Below are positions 55,321-64,000 of a stretch of DNA of 64,000 nt, one piece after another. Location of the stretch: assembly GCA_029785375.1 (NCBI GenBank), contig JAFLZV010000002.1, forward strand, positions 1 through 64,000, given 5' to 3'. The position numbers and the translations under genes were made by a program. The DNA comes from Nitrososphaerota archaeon. Lineage in GTDB: Archaea; Thermoproteota; Nitrososphaeria; Nitrososphaerales; Gagatemarchaeaceae. The notes beneath the pieces are model-generated. The model was given only the letters and a program-made list of their open reading frames with translations. It made no database searches and was not told the DNA's origin. The first letter of the stretch is position 1. Every line of letters starts with the position of its first letter.

Positions 55321-55740
55321 CTAAGGAGGCGTGGACGCGTCCTGATCTTCGTAGTGGGCCCCGAGGTATCCGTACACCCCTGTCTTCAGGACCTTCATTC
55401 CAAGCAGCGCACACTTGACCCTGGAGGGGCCCAGGTCAGGGTTGCCGAGCATCTCGAACACGTCTTCCTTGACCAGCTCCTTCACCCACTCGAGCGGTTT
55501 TCCCTTCGCGAGTTCTGTCAGCATGGAAGCGGAGGCCTGGCTGATGGCGCACCCCTTCCCTGTGAACTTCACTTCCTCTATCTTCTGGTCCTCCCCTACC
55601 CTGACCTGGATCTCAATCTCGTCCCCACAGAGGGGGTTGGTGTCGCGGGAGGATATGTCGACATTCTCGAGCTTGCCGAAGTTCCTCGGATTGCGATAGT
55701 AGTCCAAGATTAGCTCCCTGTATATGTCGGCGCTGCTCAT
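55321..55740 (-). CDS. sufU: Fe-S scaffold protein SufU/IscU-like
   Basis: YRELILDYYRNPRNFGKLENVDISSRDTNPLCGDEIEIQVRV...EVKFTGKGCAISQASASMLTELAKGK...RVKCALLGMKVLKTGV. Confidence 0.93.
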   Translation of the reverse strand: MSSADIYRELILDYYRNPRNFGKLENVDISSRDTNPLCGDEIEIQVRVGEDQKIEEVKFTGKGCAISQASASMLTELAKGKPLEWVKELVKEDVFEMLGNPDLGPSRVKCALLGMKVLKTGVYGYLGAHYEDQDASTPP

Positions 55741-56975
55741 ACCTTGAAGATCCTCCCGGCCTTTTCTATGGCAAGTTTCAGCGCGTCCACGTCGTCGTGG
55801 GAGTTGTAGACGTAGAAGCTCGCCCTGCTGGCGGCTGGAACGTCTAGCCAGCGCATGAGGGGCTGGGCGCAGTGGTGTCCGGACCTTATGGCGACCCCCT
55901 CTTCGTCGAGTATGGTGGCGAGGTCATGGGGGTGGACGTCGGCGTAGTTGAAAGAGATCACCCCAGCCCTGAGACGTGTGTCCATTGGTCCATAGAGCCT
56001 GATCCCTCTGATCGCAGTGAGCTCGTTCATAGCATAGTCGAGCAGGCTGACTTCATGCGCCCTGACCCTCTCCATGCCTATGGACTCGAGGTAGTCTACG
56101 GCTGCTCCAAGGGCTATGCCATCGGCTATGTTCACAGTCCCGGCTTCGAACTTGTATGGTATGTCGTTCCAGGTCGAGTGGTCGTCGAACACCTCTCTTA
56201 TCATCTCCCCGCCTGTCTGGAACGGGTCCATCTCCTCCAGAAGACCTCTCCTGGCGACTAGGGCGCCTATCCCGGTGGGACCGAGCATCTTGTGCCCTGA
56301 GAACGCGTAGAAGTCCGAGTCTATCGCCCCAACGTCCACCGGCATGTGCGGGACCGCCTGTGCCCCGTCGACCAATGTGGTAGCGCCTGCTTCCTTCGCC
56401 ATGGCGCAGAGCTTAGCCGCGTCATTTATGGTCCCCAGCACGTTGGAACAGTGAGTGAAGGCGACGAGACGTGGTGCCTCCCTGAGCAAGGCCTCAAAGC
56501 TCCCTAGGTCGAGCGTCCCGTCAGGGTTGAGGCCGACATACTTCAGAATCGCTCCGCTGCGCTTTGCCAGCATCTGCCATGGGACGATGTTACTGTGATG
56601 CTCCATGGTGGTGACGACAATCACGTCGCCCTTCTTCATGTTCTTGTCCCCCCAGGCGAAGCTCACGAGGTTGGTGGCTTCGGTGGTCCCCCTGACGAAG
56701 ACCAGATCTTGCGGTCGCGCCCCTACGAAAGCGGCTGTCTTCTTCCTGGAGCCTTCGTACGCTGCCGTTGCTTCTTCCCCCAGCGTGTGCACCGACCGGT
56801 GGACGTTGGAGTTGTAGTTGGAGTAGAATCTCACGAGCGAGTCGATTACCACCTGCGGCCTCTGGGTAGTGGCAGCGTTGTCCAGATAGACGAGTCTCTT
56901 TCCCCGGACCTTCCTGCTGAGAATCGGGAAGTCCGCCCTTAGTCTCTCCACATCTATGGCTTTGGATTCGAGCAA
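55737..56975 (-). CDS. sufS: Cysteine desulfurase SufS
   Basis: RADFPILSRKVRGKRLVYLDNAATTQRPQVVIDSLVRFYSNYNSNVHRSVHTLGEEAT...MEHHSNIVPWQML...YAFSGHKMLGPTGIGAL...IRSGHHCAQPLMRWLDV. Confidence 0.95.
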   Translation of the reverse strand: MLESKAIDVERLRADFPILSRKVRGKRLVYLDNAATTQRPQVVIDSLVRFYSNYNSNVHRSVHTLGEEATAAYEGSRKKTAAFVGARPQDLVFVRGTTEATNLVSFAWGDKNMKKGDVIVVTTMEHHSNIVPWQMLAKRSGAILKYVGLNPDGTLDLGSFEALLREAPRLVAFTHCSNVLGTINDAAKLCAMAKEAGATTLVDGAQAVPHMPVDVGAIDSDFYAFSGHKMLGPTGIGALVARRGLLEEMDPFQTGGEMIREVFDDHSTWNDIPYKFEAGTVNIADGIALGAAVDYLESIGMERVRAHEVSLLDYAMNELTAIRGIRLYGPMDTRLRAGVISFNYADVHPHDLATILDEEGVAIRSGHHCAQPLMRWLDVPAASRASFYVYNSHDDVDALKLAIEKAGRIFKV

Positions 56976-57029
56976 CGTCTGATGAGACTCCGACAGCCCG
57001 AAGCTTCTTCGCCTGCTTAAAAGAACTCC

Positions 57030-57338
57030 CTAAACCTCAACGTAAACCGTCCCTTTGTCGACCCTGGTCCTATAGCGCCGCAGTGGGGCGGTCGCAGGTG
57101 GGTTCACTGCGTCCCCCGTCCTAAGGTCGAACTGTGACAGGTGCAGCGGACAGACCACCCTGTCCTCTAGGATGAAGCCCTGGCCTAGGTCCGCTTCCTC
57201 GTGGGTGCAGGTGGCAGCCACGGCGAACACCTCGCCGCCGATCTTAGACAGGAGTATCCGCTCCCCCCCGATGTCCACGGTGGCCATAGAGCCCTCGGCA
57301 AGGTCAGACTCGCCCATGGCGGGCAGGTAGTCCCCCAA
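57030..57338 (-). CDS. Rieske-type [2Fe-2S] protein
   Basis: GGEVFAVAATCTHEEADLGQGFILEDRVVCPLHLSQFDLRTGDAVNPPATAPLRRYRTRV (CxH...CxxH). Confidence 0.92.
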   Translation of the reverse strand: MGDYLPAMGESDLAEGSMATVDIGGERILLSKIGGEVFAVAATCTHEEADLGQGFILEDRVVCPLHLSQFDLRTGDAVNPPATAPLRRYRTRVDKGTVYVEV

Positions 57339-57343
57339 GCGAT

Positions 57344-58756
57344 CTACCTGTACTTGTAGTGGCGCTCGAAGATGTCTTCTGACTCCTTGACCTCAGGGGT
57401 GAGTTCGCCCGTCGCAGCGAGAAGCGTCTCCCGATCTACAAGGCGTCGTTTCTCCTCATGCCACTTGCCTTCAATCATGAACCTGGCACCCTCCCTGGTC
57501 TGTTCGATGGGAATCCTAGAGAGGACAGGCTCGAAGAAGCCCAGGACCACCATCTTCTTCGCTTCGTCCGGTGACAGGCCGCGGGCCATTAGGTAGAAGA
57601 GCTGCTCTTCGTCGATCTGGGCCACGGAGGCGGAGTGCGTCGCCTTTACCTCGTTGTTGTCTATCTCAAGGCTGGGGACACCATCGGACCTCGCAGTCCT
57701 CTCCAAAATCATGGCATGATGTGCAAGATAGGACCGAGAGTTCTTGGCCGCGTTCACTATCTTGATCATCCCCTTGAATATCGACTGGGACTCCCCCTTC
57801 AGGACCCCCCTTGCCTGGGTGGAACCAGTGGAGTCAGGGGAGTTGTGGACCAGGTTGGTCTCGTAGTCATAGCGCTGTTTCCCGTCAGTGAAGAAGATTT
57901 CGAACCCCTCCGCGAACGAGCCCCGCCCGTTCAGGTAGAAGTTGGTCCTTGAGCGCGAGACAGACGCTCCGAGGGAAAGAGAGCTCATTGTCGCCCTGGC
58001 GTCGTTGGAGACCTCGATCCCCCTGTTCGAGAGGTGCGTGGTCTGGTCGTCGAGGAGCTGGATGGAAGAGAAGTCAACGTGAGAGTTCGGCCTGGCGATG
58101 ACCTCGGCCGTCGATGCGACGAACGCGGGCGACGGTGTGCCCTTGGAGTACTGCTCCTCGAGATAGACCAGCCTAGCCTCCTCCTCGGCTATGACGAAGG
58201 TCTGCTCGATCACCGACGTTCGTGGGGAGTCAAGCAGGAGCATCTTACGCAGCGGCTTCTCAAGGACCACCCCTCGCGGCACTCTGACGAAGGTTCCACA
58301 GTTGAAAAAGGCATTCACGAATGCGGCGTACTTGTCAGTCTCCGACTTCACCAGCCTCCCCTCGACCAGTTTCCTGACCGCTCCCTCTTCCTGGCGGAGG
58401 GCGTCGTGGAAGGACATCAGGTTCACGCCCTTCGAGGCCAGGTCCCTGCTCAGTTCCGCGTGGACCTGGGTCTCGTTCCCCTGAAGGAGGATGTCTGACT
58501 CGGTCCCGGTCAGGTACCCCGTGAAGAAGCTCCGGAAGTCGACCTCCGTGCGGTCCCGGGCCAGCTTGAACCTGTCCAAGGCGATGTCGAAGGTCCTCGA
58601 GTACTTCGTGTAGAGAGGGTTCTTTTCAGAGGGGAGGGAAATGAACTGTCTGAAAGCCTCGAGCCTCACGTCGGTCAACCACGACGGCTCAGCCAAGGAA
58701 GCCGAGATGGAGCGCAGGAGGTCCTCGTTGAAGGAGGACAGGGACGCCTGAGACAT
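57344..58756 (-). CDS. sufD: Fe-S assembly protein SufD
   Basis: AFVNAFFNCGTFVRVPRGVVLEKPLRKMLLLDSPRTSVIEQTFVIAEEEARLVYLEEQYSKG...GEEQLFYLMARGLSPDEAKKMVVLGFFEPVL-like C-terminus. Confidence 0.93.
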   Translation of the reverse strand: MSQASLSSFNEDLLRSISASLAEPSWLTDVRLEAFRQFISLPSEKNPLYTKYSRTFDIALDRFKLARDRTEVDFRSFFTGYLTGTESDILLQGNETQVHAELSRDLASKGVNLMSFHDALRQEEGAVRKLVEGRLVKSETDKYAAFVNAFFNCGTFVRVPRGVVLEKPLRKMLLLDSPRTSVIEQTFVIAEEEARLVYLEEQYSKGTPSPAFVASTAEVIARPNSHVDFSSIQLLDDQTTHLSNRGIEVSNDARATMSSLSLGASVSRSRTNFYLNGRGSFAEGFEIFFTDGKQRYDYETNLVHNSPDSTGSTQARGVLKGESQSIFKGMIKIVNAAKNSRSYLAHHAMILERTARSDGVPSLEIDNNEVKATHSASVAQIDEEQLFYLMARGLSPDEAKKMVVLGFFEPVLSRIPIEQTREGARFMIEGKWHEEKRRLVDRETLLAATGELTPEVKESEDIFERHYKYR

Positions 58757-58777
58757 TCCACTCGACTCCGGTCGATC

Positions 58778-60187
58778 CTAGCCGACGGCGTTCGTCATTT
58801 CGAGCGACATGAGGCGGTTGAACTCCACCGCGTATGTCATAGGAAGCTCCTTTGCGAAGGGTTCCATGAACCCGTTGACGACCATGCTCAGCGCGTCCCC
58901 TTCTGATATCCCCCTGGCCATGAGATAGAACAACTGCTCCTCCCCCACCTTGCCTACGCTCGCCTCGTGGGTGACCGTGGCGTCGTCCTCCTGAATCTCC
59001 ATGTATGGATAGGTGGCGGTGGTGCTGATCGGGTCCACGAGGAGGGCGTCGCAGCGGACCGTCGACTTCACGTTCTTGGCTCCCTTGGCTATGTGGAGGA
59101 GGCCTCTGTAGGCGGTGTGGCCGCCCCCTTTCGAGACCGAGCGAGATATAATCTTCGACGTGGTGTCCTTCGCCAGGTGGATCGCCTTAGCGCCGGTGTC
59201 CTGGACTTGGCCTGGACCTGCGTAGGCTACCGAGATGATGTCGGCCTTCGCCCTCGGCCCGAGCAGATAGACAGACGGGTATTTCCTGGTGAGCTTGGCG
59301 CCTCCGTTGAAGTCCACCCAAGAGACGGTCGCGTCTTCGTGCGCGTGAGCCCGCTTGGTGACGAGATTGAGGACATCCCTGGACCAGTTTTGAAGGGTCG
59401 TGTACTTCACCAGCGACCCTTTCCTGGCAACAATCTCGACTATGGCCGAATGCAATGACTGCGAAGAATATACGGGGGCAGAGCAACCTTCGATATAGCC
59501 TACTTCGCTGTAGGGGTCGGCGACGATGAGCGTCCTTTCGAACTGGCCCATGTTCTTCTCGTTAATCCTGAAGTATGCCTGCAGCGGCATGCTTACCTTC
59601 ACGCCTTCAGGGACGTAGACGAAGGAACCTGCGCTCCAGACCGCCGTCTGGAGGGCGGCAATGTAGTTGTCCTGGTAGGGGACCACTGTACCGAAGTACT
59701 TTTTCATGATGTCGGGGTACTCTTTCAGGGCCGTCACGGTGTCTGTGAAGACGACCCCCTGCTTCGCCAGCTCCCCCTGGATGCTGTGGTAGACCGACTC
59801 GCTCTCATAGATCGCGCCTACGCCCGAGAGGAACTTCTTCTCAGCCTCGGTGATTCCGAGCTTGTCATAGGTCCGCCTGATGTACTCAGGGAGCTGGTCC
59901 CAAGATTGGGCTGCCTTCTTCGTGGGGTTGGCATAGTAGTAGAAACCCTGATAGTCGATGTCTTTCAGCTCCGGGGCCCAGGAAGGAGGCTCTCGATCGA
60001 GGAAGTGCTTCAGGGCCTTCATTCTGATCTGTTCCATCCACGCGGGCTCGTCGTGGAGCCTGACGATCTCCTGCACCACCCGCTCGCTCAGGCCCTTGGT
60101 GCTCCTTACCGCATACTCTTCTACGGGGTCGCTGAAACCGTACTTCTGTGCGTAGTCGTCGCCGACGATGTCGATCTTAGAAGTCAT
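58778..60187 (-). CDS. sufB: Fe-S assembly protein SufB
   Basis: AVWSAGSFVYVPEGVKVSMPLQAYFRINEKNMGQFERTLIVADPYSEVGYIEGCSAPVYSSQSLHSAIVEIVARKGS...VGEEQLFYLMARGISEGDALSMVVNGF. Confidence 0.95.
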   Translation of the reverse strand: MTSKIDIVGDDYAQKYGFSDPVEEYAVRSTKGLSERVVQEIVRLHDEPAWMEQIRMKALKHFLDREPPSWAPELKDIDYQGFYYYANPTKKAAQSWDQLPEYIRRTYDKLGITEAEKKFLSGVGAIYESESVYHSIQGELAKQGVVFTDTVTALKEYPDIMKKYFGTVVPYQDNYIAALQTAVWSAGSFVYVPEGVKVSMPLQAYFRINEKNMGQFERTLIVADPYSEVGYIEGCSAPVYSSQSLHSAIVEIVARKGSLVKYTTLQNWSRDVLNLVTKRAHAHEDATVSWVDFNGGAKLTRKYPSVYLLGPRAKADIISVAYAGPGQVQDTGAKAIHLAKDTTSKIISRSVSKGGGHTAYRGLLHIAKGAKNVKSTVRCDALLVDPISTTATYPYMEIQEDDATVTHEASVGKVGEEQLFYLMARGISEGDALSMVVNGFMEPFAKELPMTYAVEFNRLMSLEMTNAVG

Positions 60188-60202
60188 GTCGCGAACTCTT
60201 GT

Positions 60203-60216
60203 ATAACATACGTTAT
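60203..60216. promoter_or_regulatory. Inverted-repeat operator at sufB promoter, ATAAC-N4-GTTAT
   Basis: ATAACATACGTTAT on + (ATAACGTATGTTAT on -), between TATA CCTTATAGG (about 60223-60231) and the sufB ATG at 60187. Confidence 0.75.
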
Positions 60217-60223
60217 GTTCCCC

Positions 60224-61009
60224 CTATAAGGTTTGCCCGGTCTGAGGAGGAACCTGCTCTTCCTCTCTGTATCCTTTGATCCAAGTGTATCCCTTCTCCT
60301 CCAGGAGCCTTGACAGCTCCTCCCCGCCCGACTCGATTATCCGGCCTTCGAACATCACGTGGACGAACTGGGGTTTCACGTACTTCAGTATCCTCTGGTA
60401 GTGAGTTATGAGGAGAGAGCCCGTCTGAGGGCCGGACACCCTGTTTATTCCCTCTGCTACGATCCTGAGCGCGTCGATGTCCAGTCCCGAATCGGTCTCG
60501 TCCAGGACCGCGAACTTCGGTTGCATGAGCGCCATCTGAAGGATTTCGGCCCTCTTCTTCTCCCCGCCAGAGAAGCCTTCGTTCAGGTACCGGTTCAAGA
60601 AGGAGTCGTTCATGCTCAGCATCTTCAGCTTCTCAGCGACCACTTCCTTGAACTCGAATATTGTAGGGGGCTCCGAGCCTGCGGGACGGGAGTTGTTGTA
60701 AGCGGCGCGAAGGAAGGAGAACATGCTCACGCCCTGTACGCTCACGGGGTACTGGAATGCGAGGAAGAGGCCCTTCTTCACCCTCTTGTCTGGAGCGAGC
60801 CCGACTATGTTCTCTCTGTCTATGAGGATCTCACCAGAGGTCACCTGGTACTTGGGGTGCCCCATGACCGTGTATGCGAGGGTGCTCTTGCCGGAGCCGT
60901 TGGGGCCCATCAGGGCGTGGGTTTCACCCTGGCCGATGGTGAGGTTGACCCCCTTGAGGATCTCCTTACCCTCTACTGAAGCGTGAAGTTCCTTTATCTC
61001 AAGTTGCAT
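60224..61009 (-). CDS. sufC: SUF ATPase SufC
   Basis: LEIKELHASVEGKEILKGVNLTIGQGETHALMGPNGSGKSTLAYTVMGHP...LNEGFSGGEKKRAEILQMALMQPKFAVLDETDSGLDIDALR. Confidence 0.95.
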   Translation of the reverse strand: MQLEIKELHASVEGKEILKGVNLTIGQGETHALMGPNGSGKSTLAYTVMGHPKYQVTSGEILIDRENIVGLAPDKRVKKGLFLAFQYPVSVQGVSMFSFLRAAYNNSRPAGSEPPTIFEFKEVVAEKLKMLSMNDSFLNRYLNEGFSGGEKKRAEILQMALMQPKFAVLDETDSGLDIDALRIVAEGINRVSGPQTGSLLITHYQRILKYVKPQFVHVMFEGRIIESGGEELSRLLEEKGYTWIKGYREEEQVPPQTGQTL

Positions 61010-61047
61010 AATCTGAGTTGCTGACCGCCAGTTCGTATTTAAGTATT

Positions 61048-61061
61048 ATAACGTATGTTAT
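61048..61061. promoter_or_regulatory. Inverted-repeat operator at sufC promoter, identical core to the sufB site
   Basis: ATAACGTATGTTAT, directly next to the TATA-like CTTAAATAC (minus strand, about 61035-61043). Confidence 0.75.
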
Positions 61062-61071
61062 TGAATTCGAG

Positions 61072-61548
61072 CTACCAGACGAGGCTGACTTTTCTGGCGA
61101 CGGCCTCGAGGAACTCCTTGTCGACCGACGAGAAGGCGTCCAACTGGTCGCTGTCTATGTCTATCTCCCCAATGACGCGTCCCTCGCTCAGGATCGGGAC
61201 AACTATCTCCGCCTTTGTCGAAAGAAAGCACTGCAGGTACCTCGGATCCTTCCCCACGTCAGAGACTATCTCGGTCCTCCCCGCCTTGGCTGCGAACCCA
61301 CACACCCCCTTTTCGATGGGGATGCGGGTGTGCTCGGTCGGCGACGGCCCAGCCCAGGCATCAAGGACCAAGTCATTGCCTTCGACTGCATAGATTCCCA
61401 CCCACGAGTAGGTCGGTATGGAAGAGTTCAGGAACTTCACGATGGCGCCCCTCGCAGCCTCCCCCCGGGAACCTTCCAGCGTGGAATCGAGGCCGACGAG
61501 AACCTCCTTTGCCTGCTCCCTGCTGAGTCTTCCTGCCGCGGACTTCAA
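61072..61548 (-). CDS. GAF-domain protein, free methionine-(R)-sulfoxide reductase-like
   Basis: YSWVGIYAVEGNDLVLDAWAG...IPIEKGVCGFAAKAGRTEIVSDVGKDPRYLQCFLSTKAEIVVPILSEGRVIGEIDIDSDQLDAFSSVDKEFLE; conserved Cys positions. Confidence 0.8.
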   Translation of the reverse strand: MKSAAGRLSREQAKEVLVGLDSTLEGSRGEAARGAIVKFLNSSIPTYSWVGIYAVEGNDLVLDAWAGPSPTEHTRIPIEKGVCGFAAKAGRTEIVSDVGKDPRYLQCFLSTKAEIVVPILSEGRVIGEIDIDSDQLDAFSSVDKEFLEAVARKVSLVW

Positions 61549-61587
61549 CCTGTTCGCCTTTCTCCCGAGTTATTTATTCGCGACCCT

Positions 61588-62283
61588 TCAGGCTTCGCTC
61601 TCAATCAGATACCGGTAGACTAGCCCGGCGGCGATTCCACCAAGCACCGGACCGATGAGATAGATGTACCAGTAGCCTGGATAGAACCCGGACGCGATCA
61701 TCGGGCCGAACGCCCTTGCGGGGTTCATTGCTGCGCCAGTGAGATTCCCGGCGACCAGGACGTCGGCCACCACTACGAGGCCTATGCCCAGCCCGCCGAT
61801 GTGGGGAGCCCTGGAGTCGACCGCTGTCCCGTAGACGGCGAATACCAAGACGAACGTCAGGAGCCCCTCGATTGCCATCCCCTGACCGGCGCTCAAGGCG
61901 CTGCTGAGGGTTGGCGAACCCCACTTCACGCTGTCCCCGAGCGCCGACGGGAAGGAAGCCTCCAGCGCGAGTCCGGCGGCGGTCGCCCCCACGAGCTCCG
62001 CGATTATGTAAGGGACGACGTCTCTGGACTTCAGCTTCTTCCCCACCCAAAGACCCAGGGTGACCGCAGGGTTGAGCGCCCCGCCGGAGACGGCCATGGT
62101 GGCTGAAATCGCCACTCCGAGCCCCAGCCCGTTCGCAAGGGCCGCCACGAGTATGGCGGCTGCTGAGTTGGGACCGACCAGGCTGGCCGTACCCACCGCA
62201 GACCCGGCGCCCACGAGCACGAAGACGAAGGTGCCCACCGCCTCTGCCACTAGCTTCCTCGACAGGGTCGGGGATGTGGACAA
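61588..62283 (-). CDS. MIP family aquaporin/glycerol facilitator
   Basis: Two NPA boxes: GGALNPAVTLGLWV and GAAMNPARAFGPMIASGFYPGYWYIYLIGPVLGG. Confidence 0.93.
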   Translation of the reverse strand: MSTSPTLSRKLVAEAVGTFVFVLVGAGSAVGTASLVGPNSAAAILVAALANGLGLGVAISATMAVSGGALNPAVTLGLWVGKKLKSRDVVPYIIAELVGATAAGLALEASFPSALGDSVKWGSPTLSSALSAGQGMAIEGLLTFVLVFAVYGTAVDSRAPHIGGLGIGLVVVADVLVAGNLTGAAMNPARAFGPMIASGFYPGYWYIYLIGPVLGGIAAGLVYRYLIESEA

Positions 62284-62377
62284 AACGTTCGGCGCAGTTC
62301 CGAACAGGCCCCACTTAAGAATTCCCTATCTCTGTCCGGAATAATTCTTATAAACCGTCGGTTGTATACCGAGCTTT

Positions 62378-64000
62378 ATGTCAGCGACTGGACAGCCTGT
62401 CATAATTCTGAAGGAAGGTTCTGGCGAGTCTAGGGGGAGGGAGGCTCAGAGGAACAACGTCACCGCCGCGAAGCTCATCGCCGAGGTTGTTAGGACTTCA
62501 CTCGGGCCGCGGGGCATGGACAAGATGCTCGTGGATTCCATGGGAGATGTCACCATCACCAACGACGGCGCGACGATGCTGAAGGAGCTCGACGTCCAGC
62601 ATCCGGCCGCGAAGATGATGGTCGAGATAAGCAAGGCCACGGACAACGAAGTCGGAGACGGGACCACGTCGGCCGTGGTGGTGGCTGGGGCGCTGCTCGA
62701 GAAGGCCGAGGAACTGATCAACAAAGACGTGCACCCAGTGGTGGTGGTGGACGGGTATGGGCGGGCCGCTGAGAAGGCCCAGGAGATTCTCGAGGCGATA
62801 GCAGAGAAGGTCAACCCCGAAAACAGATCCGACCTGCTGAAGATTGCGAACACAAGCATGATGACGAAGCTAGTGAGCGAGGACTCGCCGCACTTGGCTG
62901 GCATAGTGGTCGACGCTGTGCTTCAGGTTGCTGAGAAGCGCGAGGACGGGTTCAAGGTGGACATCGACAACGTGAAGGTCGAGAAGAAGCCAGGCGGAGC
63001 ACTGACAGACACCGAGATGATAAGGGGACTGGTCTTGGACAAGGAAGTGGTCCACTCCGGGATGCCCAAGCGCGTTGACGAGGCGAAGATTGCGCTGGTG
63101 AACTCTGCCCTCGAGATCGAGAAGACGGAGTTCTCGGCTGAGATAAGGATCAACGACCCCCAGCAGATGCAGCAGTTCATGGATGAGGAGACGAGCATCC
63201 TCAGGGGGATGGTGGACAAGGTCCATTCAGCTGGAGCGACCGTCCTGATATGCCAGAAGGGGATTGATGACCTCGCACAGCACTTCCTCGCGAAGGCAGG
63301 GATTCTGACGGTGAGGCGGGTGAAGGAGAGCGACATGACCAAGCTGGCGAAGGCGACAGGCGCCAGGATCGTCACCAACCTCGATGACCTCAACTCGAAG
63401 GACCTTGGCTATGCGAAGGTGGTGGAAGAGAGGAAGATCGAAGATGACAAGTGGGTGTTCCTAGAAGGGGCCAAGAACCCGAAGGCTGTGAGCATCCTTG
63501 TGAGAGGAGGAACCCAGAGGGTGGTAGACGAAGCTGAGAGGGCGCTTCACGACGCGCTGATGGTGACCAAAGACGTCGTTGAACTCCCTGCAGTCGTAGC
63601 CGGGGGAGGCGCTCCAGAAGAGGAGGTCTCGATACAGCTACGCAGCTGGGCGCAGAAGCTCTCGGGGAGAGAGCAACTGGCTGCTCTGAAGTTCGCTGAC
63701 GCCATGGAGAGCATACCTCTCACCCTCGCTGAGAACGCTGGGATGGACCCCATCGATACCCAGGTAGACCTGAGGGCGAAGCATGGGAAGGAAGGGAAGT
63801 GGTACGGCGTCGACTCTCTCAACGGGAAGGTGACTGACATGTACTCGAAGTCTGTGTGGGAGCCCCTGGCCGTCAAGCTCCAGATACTCCGTGCAGCCAC
63901 CGAGGCGGCGTCCATGATCCTCAGGATCGATGACGTGATAGCGGCGAGCAAGATGAAGGCGCCCCCTGCCCCTCCTGGAGGAGGGATGGGTGGCATGGGT
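62378..64000 (+). CDS. thsA: Thermosome (group II chaperonin) subunit, truncated by window end
   Basis: MSATGQPVIILKEGSGESRGREAQRNNVTAAKLIAEVVRTSLGPRGMDKMLVDSMGDVTITNDGATMLKELDVQHPAAKMMVE; C-terminal GGGMGGMG reached at the window edge. TATA CTTATAAA at about 62347-62354. Not in the ORF track because no stop codon falls in the window. Confidence 0.95.
   Translation, partial: MSATGQPVIILKEGSGESRGREAQRNNVTAAKLIAEVVRTSLGPRGMDKMLVDSMGDVTITNDGATMLKELDVQHPAAKMMVEISKATDNEVGDGTTSAVVVAGALLEKAEELINKDVHPVVVVDGYGRAAEKAQEILEAIAEKVNPENRSDLLKIANTSMMTKLVSEDSPHLAGIVVDAVLQVAEKREDGFKVDIDNVKVEKKPGGALTDTEMIRGLVLDKEVVHSGMPKRVDEAKIALVNSALEIEKTEFSAEIRINDPQQMQQFMDEETSILRGMVDKVHSAGATVLICQKGIDDLAQHFLAKAGILTVRRVKESDMTKLAKATGARIVTNLDDLNSKDLGYAKVVEERKIEDDKWVFLEGAKNPKAVSILVRGGTQRVVDEAERALHDALMVTKDVVELPAVVAGGGAPEEEVSIQLRSWAQKLSGREQLAALKFADAMESIPLTLAENAGMDPIDTQVDLRAKHGKEGKWYGVDSLNGKVTDMYSKSVWEPLAVKLQILRAATEAASMILRIDDVIAASKMKAPPAPPGGGMGGMG

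Noticed and set aside
1-64000. CRISPR array, rRNA genes or IS elements
   Set aside because: No regularly spaced direct repeats, rRNA core sequences or transposase motifs were seen.

Overview
The window is a gene-dense, GC-rich archaeal chromosome segment, probably TACK and possibly Thaumarchaeota/Bathyarchaeia-like (inference from gene content only). Most of it is information-processing genes: a large ribosomal protein operon (rpl22 to secY-adk-cmk-cbf5), rps13-rps4-rps11, the rpl18e-rpl13-rps9-rpoN-rps2 block, rpo7/spt4/rps24e/rps27ae, aIF2-gamma and aIF5B. It also holds mevalonate/isoprenoid genes, purA/purB/guaB, an sdh cluster, a SUF Fe-S assembly cluster and the start of a thermosome gene. 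Points that stand out: (1) a tubulin/FtsZ-like gene with a divergent VWA-domain gene and two unknown genes, inserted inside the normally compact rpl7ae-rps28e-rpl24e-ndk-infB cluster; (2) an unlisted tRNA-Ser(GGA) split by three introns, each fitting a bulge-helix-bulge fold that I could derive base by base; (3) three inteins at catalytic sites of three unrelated genes (aIF2-gamma P-loop, NadE, GlmS) within about 31 kb; (4) an identical 14-nt inverted-repeat operator at the sufC and sufB promoters; (5) a nucleotidyltransferase-kinase fusion overlapping a HExxH metalloprotease-like gene; (6) an HTH/S-layer-C-like/EF-hand regulator with a large inverted repeat next to glmS. No CRISPR array, rRNA or transposase was seen. 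All homology calls come from recognising motifs by eye, with no database search.
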